Assembly (NCBI GenBank): GCA_902463725.1
Contig: CABQGK010000008.1
Coordinates: 38,583 to 102,582, forward strand
Direction of reading: 5' to 3'
Length of the DNA stretch: 64,000 nt
Origin: an uncultured Sutterella sp.
GTDB lineage: Bacteria > Pseudomonadota > Gammaproteobacteria > Burkholderiales > Burkholderiaceae_F
How positions within the stretch are numbered: the stretch's first letter is position 1; each line of letters starts with the position of its first letter. Both the position numbers and the translations under genes were made by a program. Of the stretch, positions 43,079 through 51,751 are shown in pieces. The notes under the pieces are model-generated. The model saw only the letters and a list, made by a program, of their open reading frames with translations, was not told where the DNA came from and did not search any database.

Positions 43079-43819
43079 ATGTCGACTGCCGTTTCCACGA
43101 TCTCTCGTACCATTGCCGATTGGACTCTTGGTGCTGAAAGCACCTTTGACGAACTCCTCAGTGAGAAGAAGGTTCTGCCCACAGGGATTGCCCTGTTGGA
43201 CGAGGCTCTTGATGGTGGGCTTCCTGTGGGCAAACTTATTGAAATCTATCCGCAACGCACGGGGCGTTGCGAGGTAGGGCTGTTGCTTGGGGTTCTGCGT
43301 CACTTTGAGCGGGTGACCTGGGTGTTGGATTGCACGGAACCGCTACTGCCTTATCAAGAGGGGTTGCGTGCAGCGGGGCTGGACTTGTCGCGACAGCTGA
43401 TGGTCGCACCTGCGACCGCTAAAGATGCTTTTTGGTGTGTCGAGCAGGCGCTACTTTCTGGTGAGTGCGATGCGATTGTGGCGTGGCTACCGCCGCTCTC
43501 GAGCAAGGAAGATGCGCGTGCGATGGCAAGACTCTCGCTTGCGGCGTCGCACGGTCGTGTCTCGCTCTTTATCATTCGCCCCTTTGTGATGAGTGGGGTA
43601 AACTCCCCTGCTGATATGCGTATTCAGCTCTTCGTTGAGCACGATCCTCGTCTTGTGCGGGCTCGTATCCATACGGACACTTACATTTGGGCTCGCCCCG
43701 TGGAGGCTACGTTCCCACTTAATTTCATCCGTGAGTTCTCTGGCGTTGCGCAGGTTGCCCCTGCAGCTAACAGTCGAGCGTTCCCTGTGTCGACACTAAA
43801 GCACGCAGTCATCTCTTAA
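43079..43819 (+). CDS. imuA: ImuA-like RecA-fold protein of the translesion mutasome
   Basis: 246 residues. RecA-related but without a clear Walker A. The family opening is visible as KKVLPTGIALLDEALDGGLP near 33-52, then GKLIEIYPQ, WVLDCTEPLLPYQEGLRAAG near 85 and CDAIVAWLPPLSSKEDARA near 130. ImuA normally acts with ImuB and DnaE2 in SOS mutagenesis. Here it is followed, 100 bp later, only by a short ImuB C-terminal domain. No dnaE2 is in view. Ribosome-binding site GGGGTGAAG. Confidence 0.82.
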   Translation: MSTAVSTISRTIADWTLGAESTFDELLSEKKVLPTGIALLDEALDGGLPVGKLIEIYPQRTGRCEVGLLLGVLRHFERVTWVLDCTEPLLPYQEGLRAAGLDLSRQLMVAPATAKDAFWCVEQALLSGECDAIVAWLPPLSSKEDARAMARLSLAASHGRVSLFIIRPFVMSGVNSPADMRIQLFVEHDPRLVRARIHTDTYIWARPVEATFPLNFIREFSGVAQVAPAANSRAFPVSTLKHAVIS

Positions 43820-43919
43820 CGAACGTATTTACTGATCTTACTTTAGGAAGTGGCCCCCGCTGGCGTTGACCCTCGTTTGCAAAGAGGAGGGCGCGCCAAG
43901 CGGCGCGCCCAATGACGCC

Positions 43920-44297
43920 ATGACGATTTCACTGATTGATACGCTACAGACTCAACTTGGTCGAGGCCGCGTCTTTGCACTCGACAATCCCACGCACGCA
44001 AGCTCTTTGAACCAATTAATGAAAAGAGATTTGCCAGCCTTGCGGGAGGTTGAGAACCAACAGCCACAAAATGGCTTTGACCAGCTGCCCACTTTTATTT
44101 TCCGTGACTCGCTGCCACTCAAGGACATCGATGGCGTGCCGCAGTACTATGGCCCGTTGCGCAGTCTCGGGCGCGGGAGGCTTTCGGAAGACCGAAGCCG
44201 CCTTTACGTCCGCGCTTGCCGCCAAGATGGCACGTCGGTGTGGATTTCTAAGCGCGTTTCCGATGGTTGCTGGTTCTTGGAGGGGATATTTGTCTAA
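43920..44297 (+). CDS. Stand-alone ImuB C-terminal domain (polymerase body missing)
   Basis: 125 residues. The start LIDTLQTQLGRGRVFALDN resembles the LxxRLxxRLGxxxVxxL segment that opens the ImuB C-terminal region. LPTFIFRDSLPL resembles the RPxWLLPxPxPL motif. DGVPQYYGPLRSL and the end WISKR...CWFLEGIFV resemble DGxPxxxGPLxLL and WFLHGLF. Full ImuB has about 480-530 residues; the Y-family polymerase part is absent, and there is no room for it between imuA and this frame. TTG at 43866 could extend it by 18 residues. QLPTF at 55-59 resembles a clamp-binding motif. Identification is by eye from remembered family patterns. Confidence 0.62.
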   Translation: MTISLIDTLQTQLGRGRVFALDNPTHASSLNQLMKRDLPALREVENQQPQNGFDQLPTFIFRDSLPLKDIDGVPQYYGPLRSLGRGRLSEDRSRLYVRACRQDGTSVWISKRVSDGCWFLEGIFV

Positions 44298-44657
44298 AGC
44301 CACGGCTCGCCCAAGCGAAGTGGCTAAGCGAGCTAGCGAGAGGCGCGCGTAGCAGACGGTACGCACTCAAGTAACAGTGGTGATGAACTCAGCTCGCTCG
44401 CGAGTTAACGAGTTGAGTCCACGTTGCGCGCTGCCACGCGCGATCTAAGCTTTTCTTGCCTCTTTGCGCAGCGTCGTGATGACTGCGCTCCCATCACTCT
44501 GGCGCTCTGAACGAGAATCGTGATCCTTATAGAGAAACGCGCCATAAGTCTCTCTTTCGGGTGGGTTGAAAAGCCGCCTCAAGGTTTGCTAGAGTTTCAA
44601 GATTGTTATTTCTCGCGAAGCTGCTTTGCGTGGATTCGCCTGTGTTTCGGAATTCCT
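44298..44657. other. Gap between the ImuB-domain gene and etfB
   Basis: 360 bp with no gene. Several GC-rich inverted repeats: GCTCGC/GCGAGC (44305-44331), a 10-bp stem 44387-44396 with 44409-44418, and GCGCG/CGCGC near 44426-44442 followed by CTTTTC, a possible terminator. The etf promoter is not clear. Confidence 0.45.
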
Positions 44658-45407
44658 ATGAAAGTTTTGGTTGCTGTAAAGCGTGTGGTTGACGCCAAGA
44701 TTAAAGTGCGCCCACTGCCCGACTTCTCTGGTGTGGATACCAAGATGGCCAAAATGGCCCTCAATCCTTTTGATGAAATCGCCGTCGAAGAAGCCGTTCG
44801 TCTCAAAGAGGCGGGTACGGTTGAGGAAGTGGTTGCGGTGACGATCGGGCCTGCGAAAGCGCTCGATCAGTTGCGTGTGGCAATGGCGATCGGTGCAGAC
44901 CGTGGTATTCATGTCACGACCGATGCGGAACTTGAACCGCTTGCCGTTGCAAAGACGCTGAAGGTCATTGTTGAGCGTGAAAAGCCCGATTTGATTCTCT
45001 GTGGCAAACAAGCCATTGATGATGATTCCAATCAGGTTGGGCAGATGCTCTCAGCGCTACTCAATATCCCTGTGGCTATGGCAGCGAACGACATTAAGTT
45101 CGAGGCTGGTCGCTGGCTTATTACGCGTGAAACGGATGGTGGCACACAGACGTTGTCCCTTTCTGTGCCCGCGGTGGCGAGTGCCGACTTGCGCCTAGCT
45201 GAGCCACGCTATGTGACGTTGCCAGCGATGGGTAAAGCGCGCAAAAAGCCCGTTGAAGAAGTGGCGCTCGATACACTTGGCGTAAATTATGTTGCACGCA
45301 ATCGGGTGGTTCGCGTTGAACAGCCTGCTGAGAGAAAAGCCGGTGTGATGGTGAGCTCGGTCGACGAGCTGATTGAAAAACTCAAGAACACGGCCAACGT
45401 GCTGTAA
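44658..45407 (+). CDS. etfB: Electron transfer flavoprotein, beta subunit
   Basis: AMP-binding subunit of ETF, which accepts electrons from acyl-CoA or other dehydrogenases and passes them to ETF-quinone oxidoreductase. 249 residues, beginning MKVLVAVKRVVDAKIKVRPL. The beta-ETF signature VASADLRLAEPRYVTLPAM lies near 178-196, and KQAIDDDSNQVGQMLSALL near 120. Standard length. The upstream in-frame part (46 codons) has no homology character. etfA follows 14 bases later. Confidence 0.96.
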   Translation: MKVLVAVKRVVDAKIKVRPLPDFSGVDTKMAKMALNPFDEIAVEEAVRLKEAGTVEEVVAVTIGPAKALDQLRVAMAIGADRGIHVTTDAELEPLAVAKTLKVIVEREKPDLILCGKQAIDDDSNQVGQMLSALLNIPVAMAANDIKFEAGRWLITRETDGGTQTLSLSVPAVASADLRLAEPRYVTLPAMGKARKKPVEEVALDTLGVNYVARNRVVRVEQPAERKAGVMVSSVDELIEKLKNTANVL

Positions 45408-45421
45408 GGGGAGATCTGCTA

Positions 45422-46354
45422 ATGACTGCTCTATTGATTGCTGATCATGACAATATTTCCCTCAAGCCGAGCACAGCGCAGGCGGTTTGTGCCGCGCTAC
45501 AGATGACCGATACGGTCGATCTCTTGGTGGCAGGTAACGGTATTGAGTCGGTGGCACAAGAAGCTGCAAAGCTCGCTGGCGTGCGCACTGTCTACTACGT
45601 TAACCAGCCACAGCTTGCTCATGAAACGCCCGAGATTCTCGCCGAGCTTGTCAAGAAAGAGTGCGAGGGCTACAGCCATGTCCTCTTTGTTGGAAACCTC
45701 GTTGGCAAGGCGGTGATGCCGCGTTTGGCAGCGCTACTAGATGTCTCGCCCGTCTCGGATATTGTTCGCGTGCTGGGGCCCAAGACGTTTGTGCGTGGTA
45801 TTTATGCGGGCAGTTTGCTCGCCACCGTAGAGGTGGGTGAGCCGCAAGTGGTGGCAACGATTCGTACCACGGCGTTCCAGCCAGTGGCCGCTGATGGCGC
45901 GGCTGCGCTTGAGGAAGTCATGGGCGTGCCTGCGTACGAAGGATCGCGGTTTGTGAGTTTTGCTGAAACGAAGAGCGATCGGCCAGAGCTAGTGAGCGCT
46001 AAACGCGTGGTGGCTGGGGGCGCGGGTCTCTTTGATGAAGAGGGTTTCCGTGCGCTCGAGGGCTTTGCCGATGCGATTGGCGCTGCGGTTGGGGCAACGC
46101 GTACCGCCGTTGACATGGGGTTATGCCCGAACGATTGGCAAATTGGGCAGACGGGCAAGATGATTGCGCCTGAGCTCTATTTTGCCTTCGGTATTTCTGG
46201 TGCCATCCAGCACACGGCTGGCATTAAGGATGCCAAAGTGGTCGTTGCAATTAATAACGATGCAGAGGCGCCGATCTTTGAAGTGGCGGATTACGGCTTG
46301 GTGGCCGATGCGCTGCCCACACTTGCTGAGCTCACGAAGAAACTCGGGAGCTAA
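45422..46354 (+). CDS. etfA: Electron transfer flavoprotein, alpha subunit
   Basis: FAD-binding subunit of ETF, 310 residues, normal length. The C-terminal FAD domain shows VAGGAGL near 199, WQIGQTGKMIAPELYFAFGI near 239, SGAIQH and VVAINND near 278. GGGAG lies before the ATG. With etfB it forms the usual two-gene operon. No dedicated dehydrogenase gene accompanies it, so it probably serves general oxidation reactions. Confidence 0.96.
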   Translation: MTALLIADHDNISLKPSTAQAVCAALQMTDTVDLLVAGNGIESVAQEAAKLAGVRTVYYVNQPQLAHETPEILAELVKKECEGYSHVLFVGNLVGKAVMPRLAALLDVSPVSDIVRVLGPKTFVRGIYAGSLLATVEVGEPQVVATIRTTAFQPVAADGAAALEEVMGVPAYEGSRFVSFAETKSDRPELVSAKRVVAGGAGLFDEEGFRALEGFADAIGAAVGATRTAVDMGLCPNDWQIGQTGKMIAPELYFAFGISGAIQHTAGIKDAKVVVAINNDAEAPIFEVADYGLVADALPTLAELTKKLGS

Positions 46355-46381
46355 GGCCTCAGCTTCAGCGGTTCACGATCG

Positions 46382-46420
46382 TCGAGGGGGCGTGGAATAA
46401 AACAATCTGCACCCCCTCAC
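46382..46420 (+). terminator. Possible terminator of etfBA
   Basis: GAGGGGG-C-GTG pairs with CACCCCCTC across an AT-rich loop. Only short T tracts follow, so termination is uncertain. Confidence 0.4.
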
Positions 46421-46561
46421 TTGCATCGCCAGTGACTTTTCACTAAAATCTAGGTCTTTCTGCGGCCTTTGACCCAGAGAAAAGACAAAATTTCTTGTGG
46501 GGTGTTCACGATGAACGCCCCCATCCTTTTAACAAAACCAAATAGTTCTAGAGGTAGACTC

Positions 46562-46807
46562 ATGGTTATCATTCGTCTCGCTCGTGGTGGCGCCAAGAAG
46601 CGCCCCTTCTTCAATATTCACGTTTGCGACTCCCGCGCTCGTCGCGATGGCCGCTTCATCGAACGCCTCGGCTACTACAACCCGATGGCTGCTGGCCAGG
46701 CCACGATGCTCGTGATCAATCAGGAACGCCTCGCCTACTGGCAGAGCCAGGGCGCCCAGCTCTCCGACACGGTTGCCCGTCTCGTGAAGTCCCAGAAGGC
46801 TGCCTAA
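46562..46807 (+). CDS. rpsP: 30S ribosomal protein S16
   Basis: 81-residue small-subunit assembly protein, beginning MVIIRLARGGAKKRPFFNIH, with RRDGRFIERLGYYNP in the middle; family-typical length. First gene of rpsP-rimM-trmD-rplS. AGAGGTAG lies just upstream of the ATG. It is separated from rimM by an unusually large 305-bp gap carrying a terminator-like fold. Confidence 0.98.
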   Translation: MVIIRLARGGAKKRPFFNIHVCDSRARRDGRFIERLGYYNPMAAGQATMLVINQERLAYWQSQGAQLSDTVARLVKSQKAA

Positions 46808-46883
46808 TTGAGCCCCATTCGGATTCCTGCGTGAATCCCTCCCAACATGAAGTGGTTCTCGGGAGATAAGGAGAACTGCGTAC

Positions 46884-47006
46884 ACCCCGCTTTCCTCAAG
46901 CGCGAATATGCAGCAACGGACGTGCCTCTCGTGTCCAGCACATCGGTTCCGTCGCTGCAACACTATTCGGTATCTACACTTGAGTTGAAGAGCGGGGTTG
47001 TTTTTT
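46884..47006 (+). ncRNA. Structured terminator/attenuator between rpsP and rimM
   Basis: Outer helix: ACCCCGCT (46884-46891) with AGCGGGGT (46991-46998), continued by CTCAAG (46895-46900) with CTTGAG (46979-46984). Enclosed helix: GCAGCAACGGA (46910-46920) with TCCGTCGCTGC (46948-46958), one mismatch, and a further GTG/CAC. A T6 run follows at 47001-47006. The whole ~120-nt element could lower rimM-trmD expression relative to rpsP. The known RNA class, if any, is not recognised. Confidence 0.65.
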
Positions 47007-47112
47007 GTGGGTCGCGCTTGGGCACTCTTGTGCGCTACGCGCGCGAGCCGCAGCCTGAAAGCGCGGTCAACGGCTTTCGCCTTTTGTCTCTGATTGCACA
47101 AGGATGATTGTG

Positions 47113-47631
47113 ATGGACGATTTTGTTGAACTTGGACGAGCCACGGGCTCTTACGGCTTTCGTGGATGGGTTCGCGTGCAACCTACAGGTACGGGTGAAG
47201 TGCTCAAAAAGGTCAAGCGCTGGCGTCTTGTACCCTTGCGCGGTCAGACACAGGATGTGCAAGTTGAAGCGGTACGTGTGCACGGCGCTGGGCTCATTGC
47301 CAAGTGGGTGGGCTGCGACAGTAAGGAAGCCGCTGATGCCTTGAAGGGAACGCTCTATGTGGCGCGAGCGGATTTCCCTGCTGCGGGTGACGATGCGGTT
47401 TGGGCTGTCGATCTGATTGGCATGCAGGCGCTCAACACCCTTGGGGAAACGCTTGGGCGCGTTGTACGCATCAGCTCCAATGGCGTGCAGGATCTCCTCG
47501 AAGTGGAGTATGAGATCGCAGCGGGCAAATCCGCCACATTTATGGTACCGATGGTCAAGGATGTCTATCTTGTGCGCATTGATCTCGAGGCGCGTTGCGT
47601 AGTCTTAGATTGGCAAAGTGATTGGCGATAA
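47113..47631 (+). CDS. rimM: Ribosome maturation factor RimM
   Basis: 16S rRNA processing factor that binds S19 during 30S assembly. 172 residues from ATG 47113 (MDDFVELGRATGSYGFRGWV). ATG 47104 is in frame but touches the AAGG ribosome-binding site, so it is less likely. The RimM N-terminal barrel and a PRC-barrel-like C-terminal half (DAVWAVDLIGM, FMVPMVKDVYL) are both present. trmD starts 16 bases after its stop. Confidence 0.95.
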   Translation: MDDFVELGRATGSYGFRGWVRVQPTGTGEVLKKVKRWRLVPLRGQTQDVQVEAVRVHGAGLIAKWVGCDSKEAADALKGTLYVARADFPAAGDDAVWAVDLIGMQALNTLGETLGRVVRISSNGVQDLLEVEYEIAAGKSATFMVPMVKDVYLVRIDLEARCVVLDWQSDWR

Positions 47632-47647
47632 GCCAAGGAGCTCTAAC

Positions 47648-48397
47648 ATGCGTTTTGATGTCATCACTTTGTTCCCAGAGATTTTTGAGAGCGTGACGGC
47701 CTGTGGTATTACGGCACGCGCCATGAAGCGAGGGCTCTGGTCATGTCATACGTGGAATCCCCGTATGTTGACCGAAGACTTGCATCGTACGGTGGATGAT
47801 CGTCCCTTCGGGGGCGGTCCAGGCATGGTGATGATGGCAGAACCGCTTGCACGGACGCTCGAGGCAATTCGTGCTGCGGGTAACCGAGGACGTGTGGTGA
47901 GCTTTGCGCCCAATGGGGTGCGCCTGACGGATAAGCGTGTGCGTGAACTTGTGGCTGCTCAAGATGACTTGGTACTGCTTTGCGGTCGTTACGAAGGCAT
48001 TGACGAACGTTTTCTCAGTACTGCGGTCGATGAGGTGATTAGCCTTGGCGACTTTGTACTGAGTGGCGGGGAGATTCCCGCCTGTGCGCTCATTGATGCG
48101 GTAGTGCGACAGCTCCCCGGTGCCATTAAGACGCTTTCTACTGAAGATGAAAGTTTTGCTACGGGGCTTCTCGATGCCCCGCACTACACGCGCCCAGAAG
48201 TCTGGCGAGGCATGCCTGTGCCAGAAGTGCTTTTGTCGGGGCACCATGCCAATATTGCCCGCTGGACGCGTGAGGAAAGTCTACGATTTACGTTGCAAAA
48301 CCGGCCAGATTTGATTACAATCGCCCATTCTTCTGGTTTGCTGACCAAGGCCGACTACCGTTGGCTTGAAGCAGCAGGGTGGAAGAAACCACATTAA
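47648..48397 (+). CDS. trmD: tRNA (guanine-N1-)-methyltransferase
   Basis: Makes m1G37 in tRNAs with G36, preventing +1 frameshifts. 249 residues; SPOUT trefoil-knot enzyme. Landmarks: MRFDVITLFPEIFES at the start, RPFGGGPGMVMMAEPL near 57-72, LCGRYEGIDERF near 112 and ISLGDFVLSGGE near 132 (knot). GGAG ribosome-binding site. Third gene of the rpsP operon. Confidence 0.98.
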   Translation: MRFDVITLFPEIFESVTACGITARAMKRGLWSCHTWNPRMLTEDLHRTVDDRPFGGGPGMVMMAEPLARTLEAIRAAGNRGRVVSFAPNGVRLTDKRVRELVAAQDDLVLLCGRYEGIDERFLSTAVDEVISLGDFVLSGGEIPACALIDAVVRQLPGAIKTLSTEDESFATGLLDAPHYTRPEVWRGMPVPEVLLSGHHANIARWTREESLRFTLQNRPDLITIAHSSGLLTKADYRWLEAAGWKKPH

Positions 48398-48479
48398 TCA
48401 AAAACATTCCATCCTCTCTGTGGCGGGCGTTTGAGGCCCTCAAATTAGGCCACATGATGATGGTACGGAGAATTATCAA

Positions 48480-48848
48480 ATGGATCTGATCAAGGTTCTT
48501 GAACAAGAAGAAATGGCCCGCCTTACGGCTGGCAAAACCATCCCCGATTTCCGCGCTGGTGACACGGTTGTCGTGAACGTCAACGTTGTTGAAGGTTCTC
48601 GCAAGCGCGTTCAGGCCTATGAAGGTGTGGTTATCGCCCGTCGCAATCGTGGTCTGAACTCCTCGTTCATCGTCCGCAAGATTTCGAGCGGCGAAGGTGT
48701 GGAACGTACGTTCCAGCTCTACGCTCCGACGATCGCTTCGATCGAAGTGAAGCGTCACGGTGACGTCTCCCGCGCCAAGCTCTACTATCTGCGTGATCGC
48801 TCCGGTAAGGCTGCCCGTATTAAGGAACGCCTGGTTCGCAAGAACTAA
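48480..48848 (+). CDS. rplS: 50S ribosomal protein L19
   Basis: 122-residue large-subunit protein at the 30S-50S interface, beginning MDLIKVLEQEEMARLTAGKT, with FRAGDTVVVNVNVVEG and the end IKERLVRKN. Normal length. Last gene of rpsP-rimM-trmD-rplS, 82 bp after trmD, followed by a strong terminator. A small TTTGA/TCAAA hairpin lies in the trmD-rplS spacer. Confidence 0.98.
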   Translation: MDLIKVLEQEEMARLTAGKTIPDFRAGDTVVVNVNVVEGSRKRVQAYEGVVIARRNRGLNSSFIVRKISSGEGVERTFQLYAPTIASIEVKRHGDVSRAKLYYLRDRSGKAARIKERLVRKN

Positions 48849-48877
48849 TCCGAAGCCGTTTTACGGATTCAGATGCA

Positions 48878-48917
48878 TTAGCCGCTTTTTCCTAAAGGAG
48901 AAGGCGGCTAATTTTTT
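48878..48917 (+). terminator. Intrinsic terminator of the rpsP operon
   Basis: 8-bp stem TTAGCCGC/GCGGCTAA (48878-48885 and 48904-48911) with further inner pairing, then six T. Confidence 0.92.
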
Positions 48918-48932
48918 CGGCGCAATAATGAG

Positions 48933-48985
48933 TTTGCCCAGCCGCCGTTAGGACGTGCTGGGCAAAGAAATGCCTCAAACAGGCA
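48933..48985. terminator. Hairpins between rplS and rlmL
   Basis: Perfect 10-bp stem (48933-48942 with 48957-48966) and a 5-bp stem TGCCT/AGGCA (48971-48985). They lie after rlmL on the minus strand. No T-run. Confidence 0.45.
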
Positions 48986-49036
48986 ATGACTTCAAATCAA
49001 ACGCCGCCAATCGTTGAGCTTTAGCGCTTGAAGCAC

Positions 49037-50248
49037 TCATTGGGACGAGCGCTCGTTTGACGTGTCGTCATGCTTTGGATGTCGGCGGTTGCTGCCCGCT
49101 ACCATTTCAAAGCGGAAGAAGCGGCACTCAAGAGCACCGTTATAGAGCACCGTCTTACGGGACTCTTTCAGGCGCATCTGCTGCGGGAGCGTACGGTCAC
49201 TGGTGAGCATCCACGCGGTCCAGCCAGCAAAGTTTGCTTTGAGATTGTCGGCGACATTCTTCATCATTGACTGAATGGAAGCGCTCTTTGGGTTGGACTG
49301 CTCGCCGTAAGGGGGATTAGCAATCAGAATGCCAGCTGGCGCATCCGCAGGTGGGGTGACCAAGCGAGCGTCGCCTTGGGTAAAGCTCAAGCGCCCATCA
49401 TCGATCAGCGCGCCTAGCCCTGCACGACGAGCATTTTCGATGGCCTTTTCTACGACAAGCGAAGAGATGTCGCTTGCTTGGATGCGCACGTCGGTGTGTA
49501 GGTTCACCGCAGCACGGGCATCTTCGAGCATCTCCGAGAAAATCTCCATGTCAAAGCCCTTGAGATTTTCAAAGCCAAAATGACGCCCGAGTCCTGGTGC
49601 CATTGAGCAAGCTTTTTGCGCTGCTTCAATCGCGATGGTGCCTGAGCCGCAGAACGGATCGACGAGCGTTTTGGAAGCGTCCCATTGTGCTAGCCCAAGC
49701 AGTCCCGCTGCAAGATTTTCTTTGAGCGGCGCTTCACCGTGCGTGAGACGCCAACCGCGCTTAAAGAGTGCTTCCCCAGCGAGGTCAAGGTAGAGCGTGC
49801 ACATGTCGTAGGTGAGAAATGCTGCGATGCGCACCTCGGGATGGTAGCGATCCACGTCGGGGCGGCGCCCCGCGAGTTCAACAAAGCGGTCACAGATCGC
49901 ATCCTTGATGCGAAGCACGGCAAAGTTGATACTCTCTAGCGGACAACGCATGCCGGTGGCCGAGACCTTGATACTTTGATCCGGCTCGAACCACTTTTCC
50001 CAAGGTGTTTTGGTTGCGATATCGTAAATGTCGCGTGTATCCCAGTACTTCTCTTCGGCAACTTTCATGAGCACGCGGCTCGCTAAGCGCGAGTGCAGGC
50101 AGACGGCCATCGCTGTCTCAGTGCTACCGCGGAAAGCGACGCCGCCACTTTGTGCGCGCACATTTTGTGCGCCGCAAGCGGTGATTTCTTCACTGAGAAG
50201 CGCCTCCAGTCCAAAGGGACAGAGTGCGTAGAAAGATTGCATGGCCAT
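49037..50248 (-). CDS. rlmL: RlmL-type 23S rRNA (guanine-N2) methyltransferase
   Basis: 403 residues from ATG 50248 (MAMQSFYALCPFGLEALL); ATG 50242 is an alternative. It has an N-terminal ferredoxin-like and THUMP RNA-binding part, then a Rossmann methyltransferase with DPFCGSGTIAIEAA near 200 and the catalytic motif LIANPPYGEQ near 310. It corresponds to the N-terminal half of E. coli RlmKL, which makes m2G2445; the RlmK half is not fused here. The last ~18 residues are polar. It follows proA by 47 bp on the same strand. Confidence 0.88.
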   Translation of the reverse strand: MAMQSFYALCPFGLEALLSEEITACGAQNVRAQSGGVAFRGSTETAMAVCLHSRLASRVLMKVAEEKYWDTRDIYDIATKTPWEKWFEPDQSIKVSATGMRCPLESINFAVLRIKDAICDRFVELAGRRPDVDRYHPEVRIAAFLTYDMCTLYLDLAGEALFKRGWRLTHGEAPLKENLAAGLLGLAQWDASKTLVDPFCGSGTIAIEAAQKACSMAPGLGRHFGFENLKGFDMEIFSEMLEDARAAVNLHTDVRIQASDISSLVVEKAIENARRAGLGALIDDGRLSFTQGDARLVTPPADAPAGILIANPPYGEQSNPKSASIQSMMKNVADNLKANFAGWTAWMLTSDRTLPQQMRLKESRKTVLYNGALECRFFRFEMVAGSNRRHPKHDDTSNERSSQ

Positions 50249-50295
50249 AGTGTTCTGCTCAATCGATGTTGGTTTGAAAAAAGAACGATAGGATA

Positions 50296-51579
50296 TCACT
50301 GGCGTAGCTCGCCGTGTCCTAGAACGACGTACTTCACGCTCGTCAAGCCCTCGAGTCCAACAGGACCGCGTGCGTGGAGCTTGTCCGTGGAGATACCAAT
50401 TTCGGCTCCCAACCCGTACTCGAAGCCATCAGCAAAGCGAGTGGAGGTATTGACCATGACGCTTGCACTGTCGACCTCTCGCAGGAACCGCTGCGCAAGG
50501 GTCCAATTCTCAGTGAGAATGGCATCAGTGTGGTGCGAGGAGTGCGTATTGATGAATTCAACGGCTTCGTCAAAGCTTGCGACAACACGGATCGCGATGA
50601 TCGGAGCGTTGTATTCCGTATCCCAATCTTCGGGGGTAGCGTCAATGGCGCTGTAGCCTGCTTGCTCGATGATACGGCGCGAGAGATCGTCGCATCGCAT
50701 CTCCACTTCTTTGTCGTGGAAGATGCGGGCAATATCGGGCAGAAAGTCAAAAGCCACCGCCTTGTGTACGAGTAGTGTCTCGGTTGTGTTGCAAGGGGCG
50801 TAGCGCTGCGTTTTGGCATTGTCCGTGACCGAAACGGCCATCTTGAGATTGGCATATTGATCTACATAGGTGTGGCAAATGCCATCGAGGTGCTTGATCA
50901 TGGGCACGCTCGCTTCAGCGGCGAGTCGCGCAATCAAACTCTTGCCGCCGCGCGGAATCAGTACGTCAACAAAGTCCTTTGCACGAATCAACTCCCCGAC
51001 GAGTGCGCGATCAGGGTTGGTAATGAGTTGAACCGCATCGCGCGGCAATTTCACTTCATCGAGTGCTTTTTGTACGAGCTCCCAAAGTGCGATGTTGGTT
51101 TTGAGCGCTTCGGAGCCCCCACGAAGGATCACTGCATTGCCTGATTTTGTGGTGAGCGCGGCAGCATCCACCGTGACATTCGGGCGAGCTTCATAGATCA
51201 TGGCAACCACGCCGAGCGGCACGCGCATGCGTCCAACCTGAATCCCTGAGGGTTGCGGTTCAATACGGCTGACTTCACCAATGGGGTCGCGCAGTGTGGC
51301 AATTTGCTCGCAACCAGCAATCATCGCGTCGATGCGCGCCTCGTTAAGCGCGAGTCGGTCGAGGAACGCTTCATCACGGCCTGCGCTGGCAGCGCCGTCG
51401 AGATCCTCTCGGTTAGCTTGTAGGATTTGTGCTCGATGCTCGTTGATCAGCTCAGCAAGACGCTTGAGAAAGCGGTTTTTTGTCGCAGAGTCAGCTCGCG
51501 CCATCGCGCGGGAGGCCTTGCGGGCGGCGCGACCGATATGCTCGATCGTGTCATGGGCATTGATGGAAATTTCGGGCAT
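50296..51579 (-). CDS. proA: Gamma-glutamyl phosphate reductase
   Basis: Second step of proline synthesis: NADPH-dependent reduction of glutamyl-5-phosphate. 427 residues from ATG preceded by GGGAG; an in-frame start 15 codons upstream is less likely. Landmarks: GVVAMIYEARPNVTVDAAAL near 122, VLIPRGGKSLI near 206 and the catalytic cysteine in HLDGICHTYVDQ near 236. The genes leuS-lptE-holA-proA form a conserved betaproteobacterial group. Confidence 0.97.
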   Translation of the reverse strand: MPEISINAHDTIEHIGRAARKASRAMARADSATKNRFLKRLAELINEHRAQILQANREDLDGAASAGRDEAFLDRLALNEARIDAMIAGCEQIATLRDPIGEVSRIEPQPSGIQVGRMRVPLGVVAMIYEARPNVTVDAAALTTKSGNAVILRGGSEALKTNIALWELVQKALDEVKLPRDAVQLITNPDRALVGELIRAKDFVDVLIPRGGKSLIARLAAEASVPMIKHLDGICHTYVDQYANLKMAVSVTDNAKTQRYAPCNTTETLLVHKAVAFDFLPDIARIFHDKEVEMRCDDLSRRIIEQAGYSAIDATPEDWDTEYNAPIIAIRVVASFDEAVEFINTHSSHHTDAILTENWTLAQRFLREVDSASVMVNTSTRFADGFEYGLGAEIGISTDKLHARGPVGLEGLTSVKYVVLGHGELRQ

Positions 51580-51751
51580 GGTTTGACTCCCTGAAAAGGC
51601 GGTCGGCTCATGGTTCATCGCCACTGAGCGGCAAGGGATGCGGCGGCTCTGCAGGACGCGGCCGGCCGTTGATCCATTCTAACAAAATGGCAGAGAAAAC
51701 CGATTTGATCGGTGTAGTGCGCTCTTGAACGCGTACCCTTGAGTATGGGTT

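Noticed and set aside
46847..47107. 86-codon open frame between rpsP and rimM
   Set aside because: The bases are better explained by the long paired helices and T-run of the terminator-like element.
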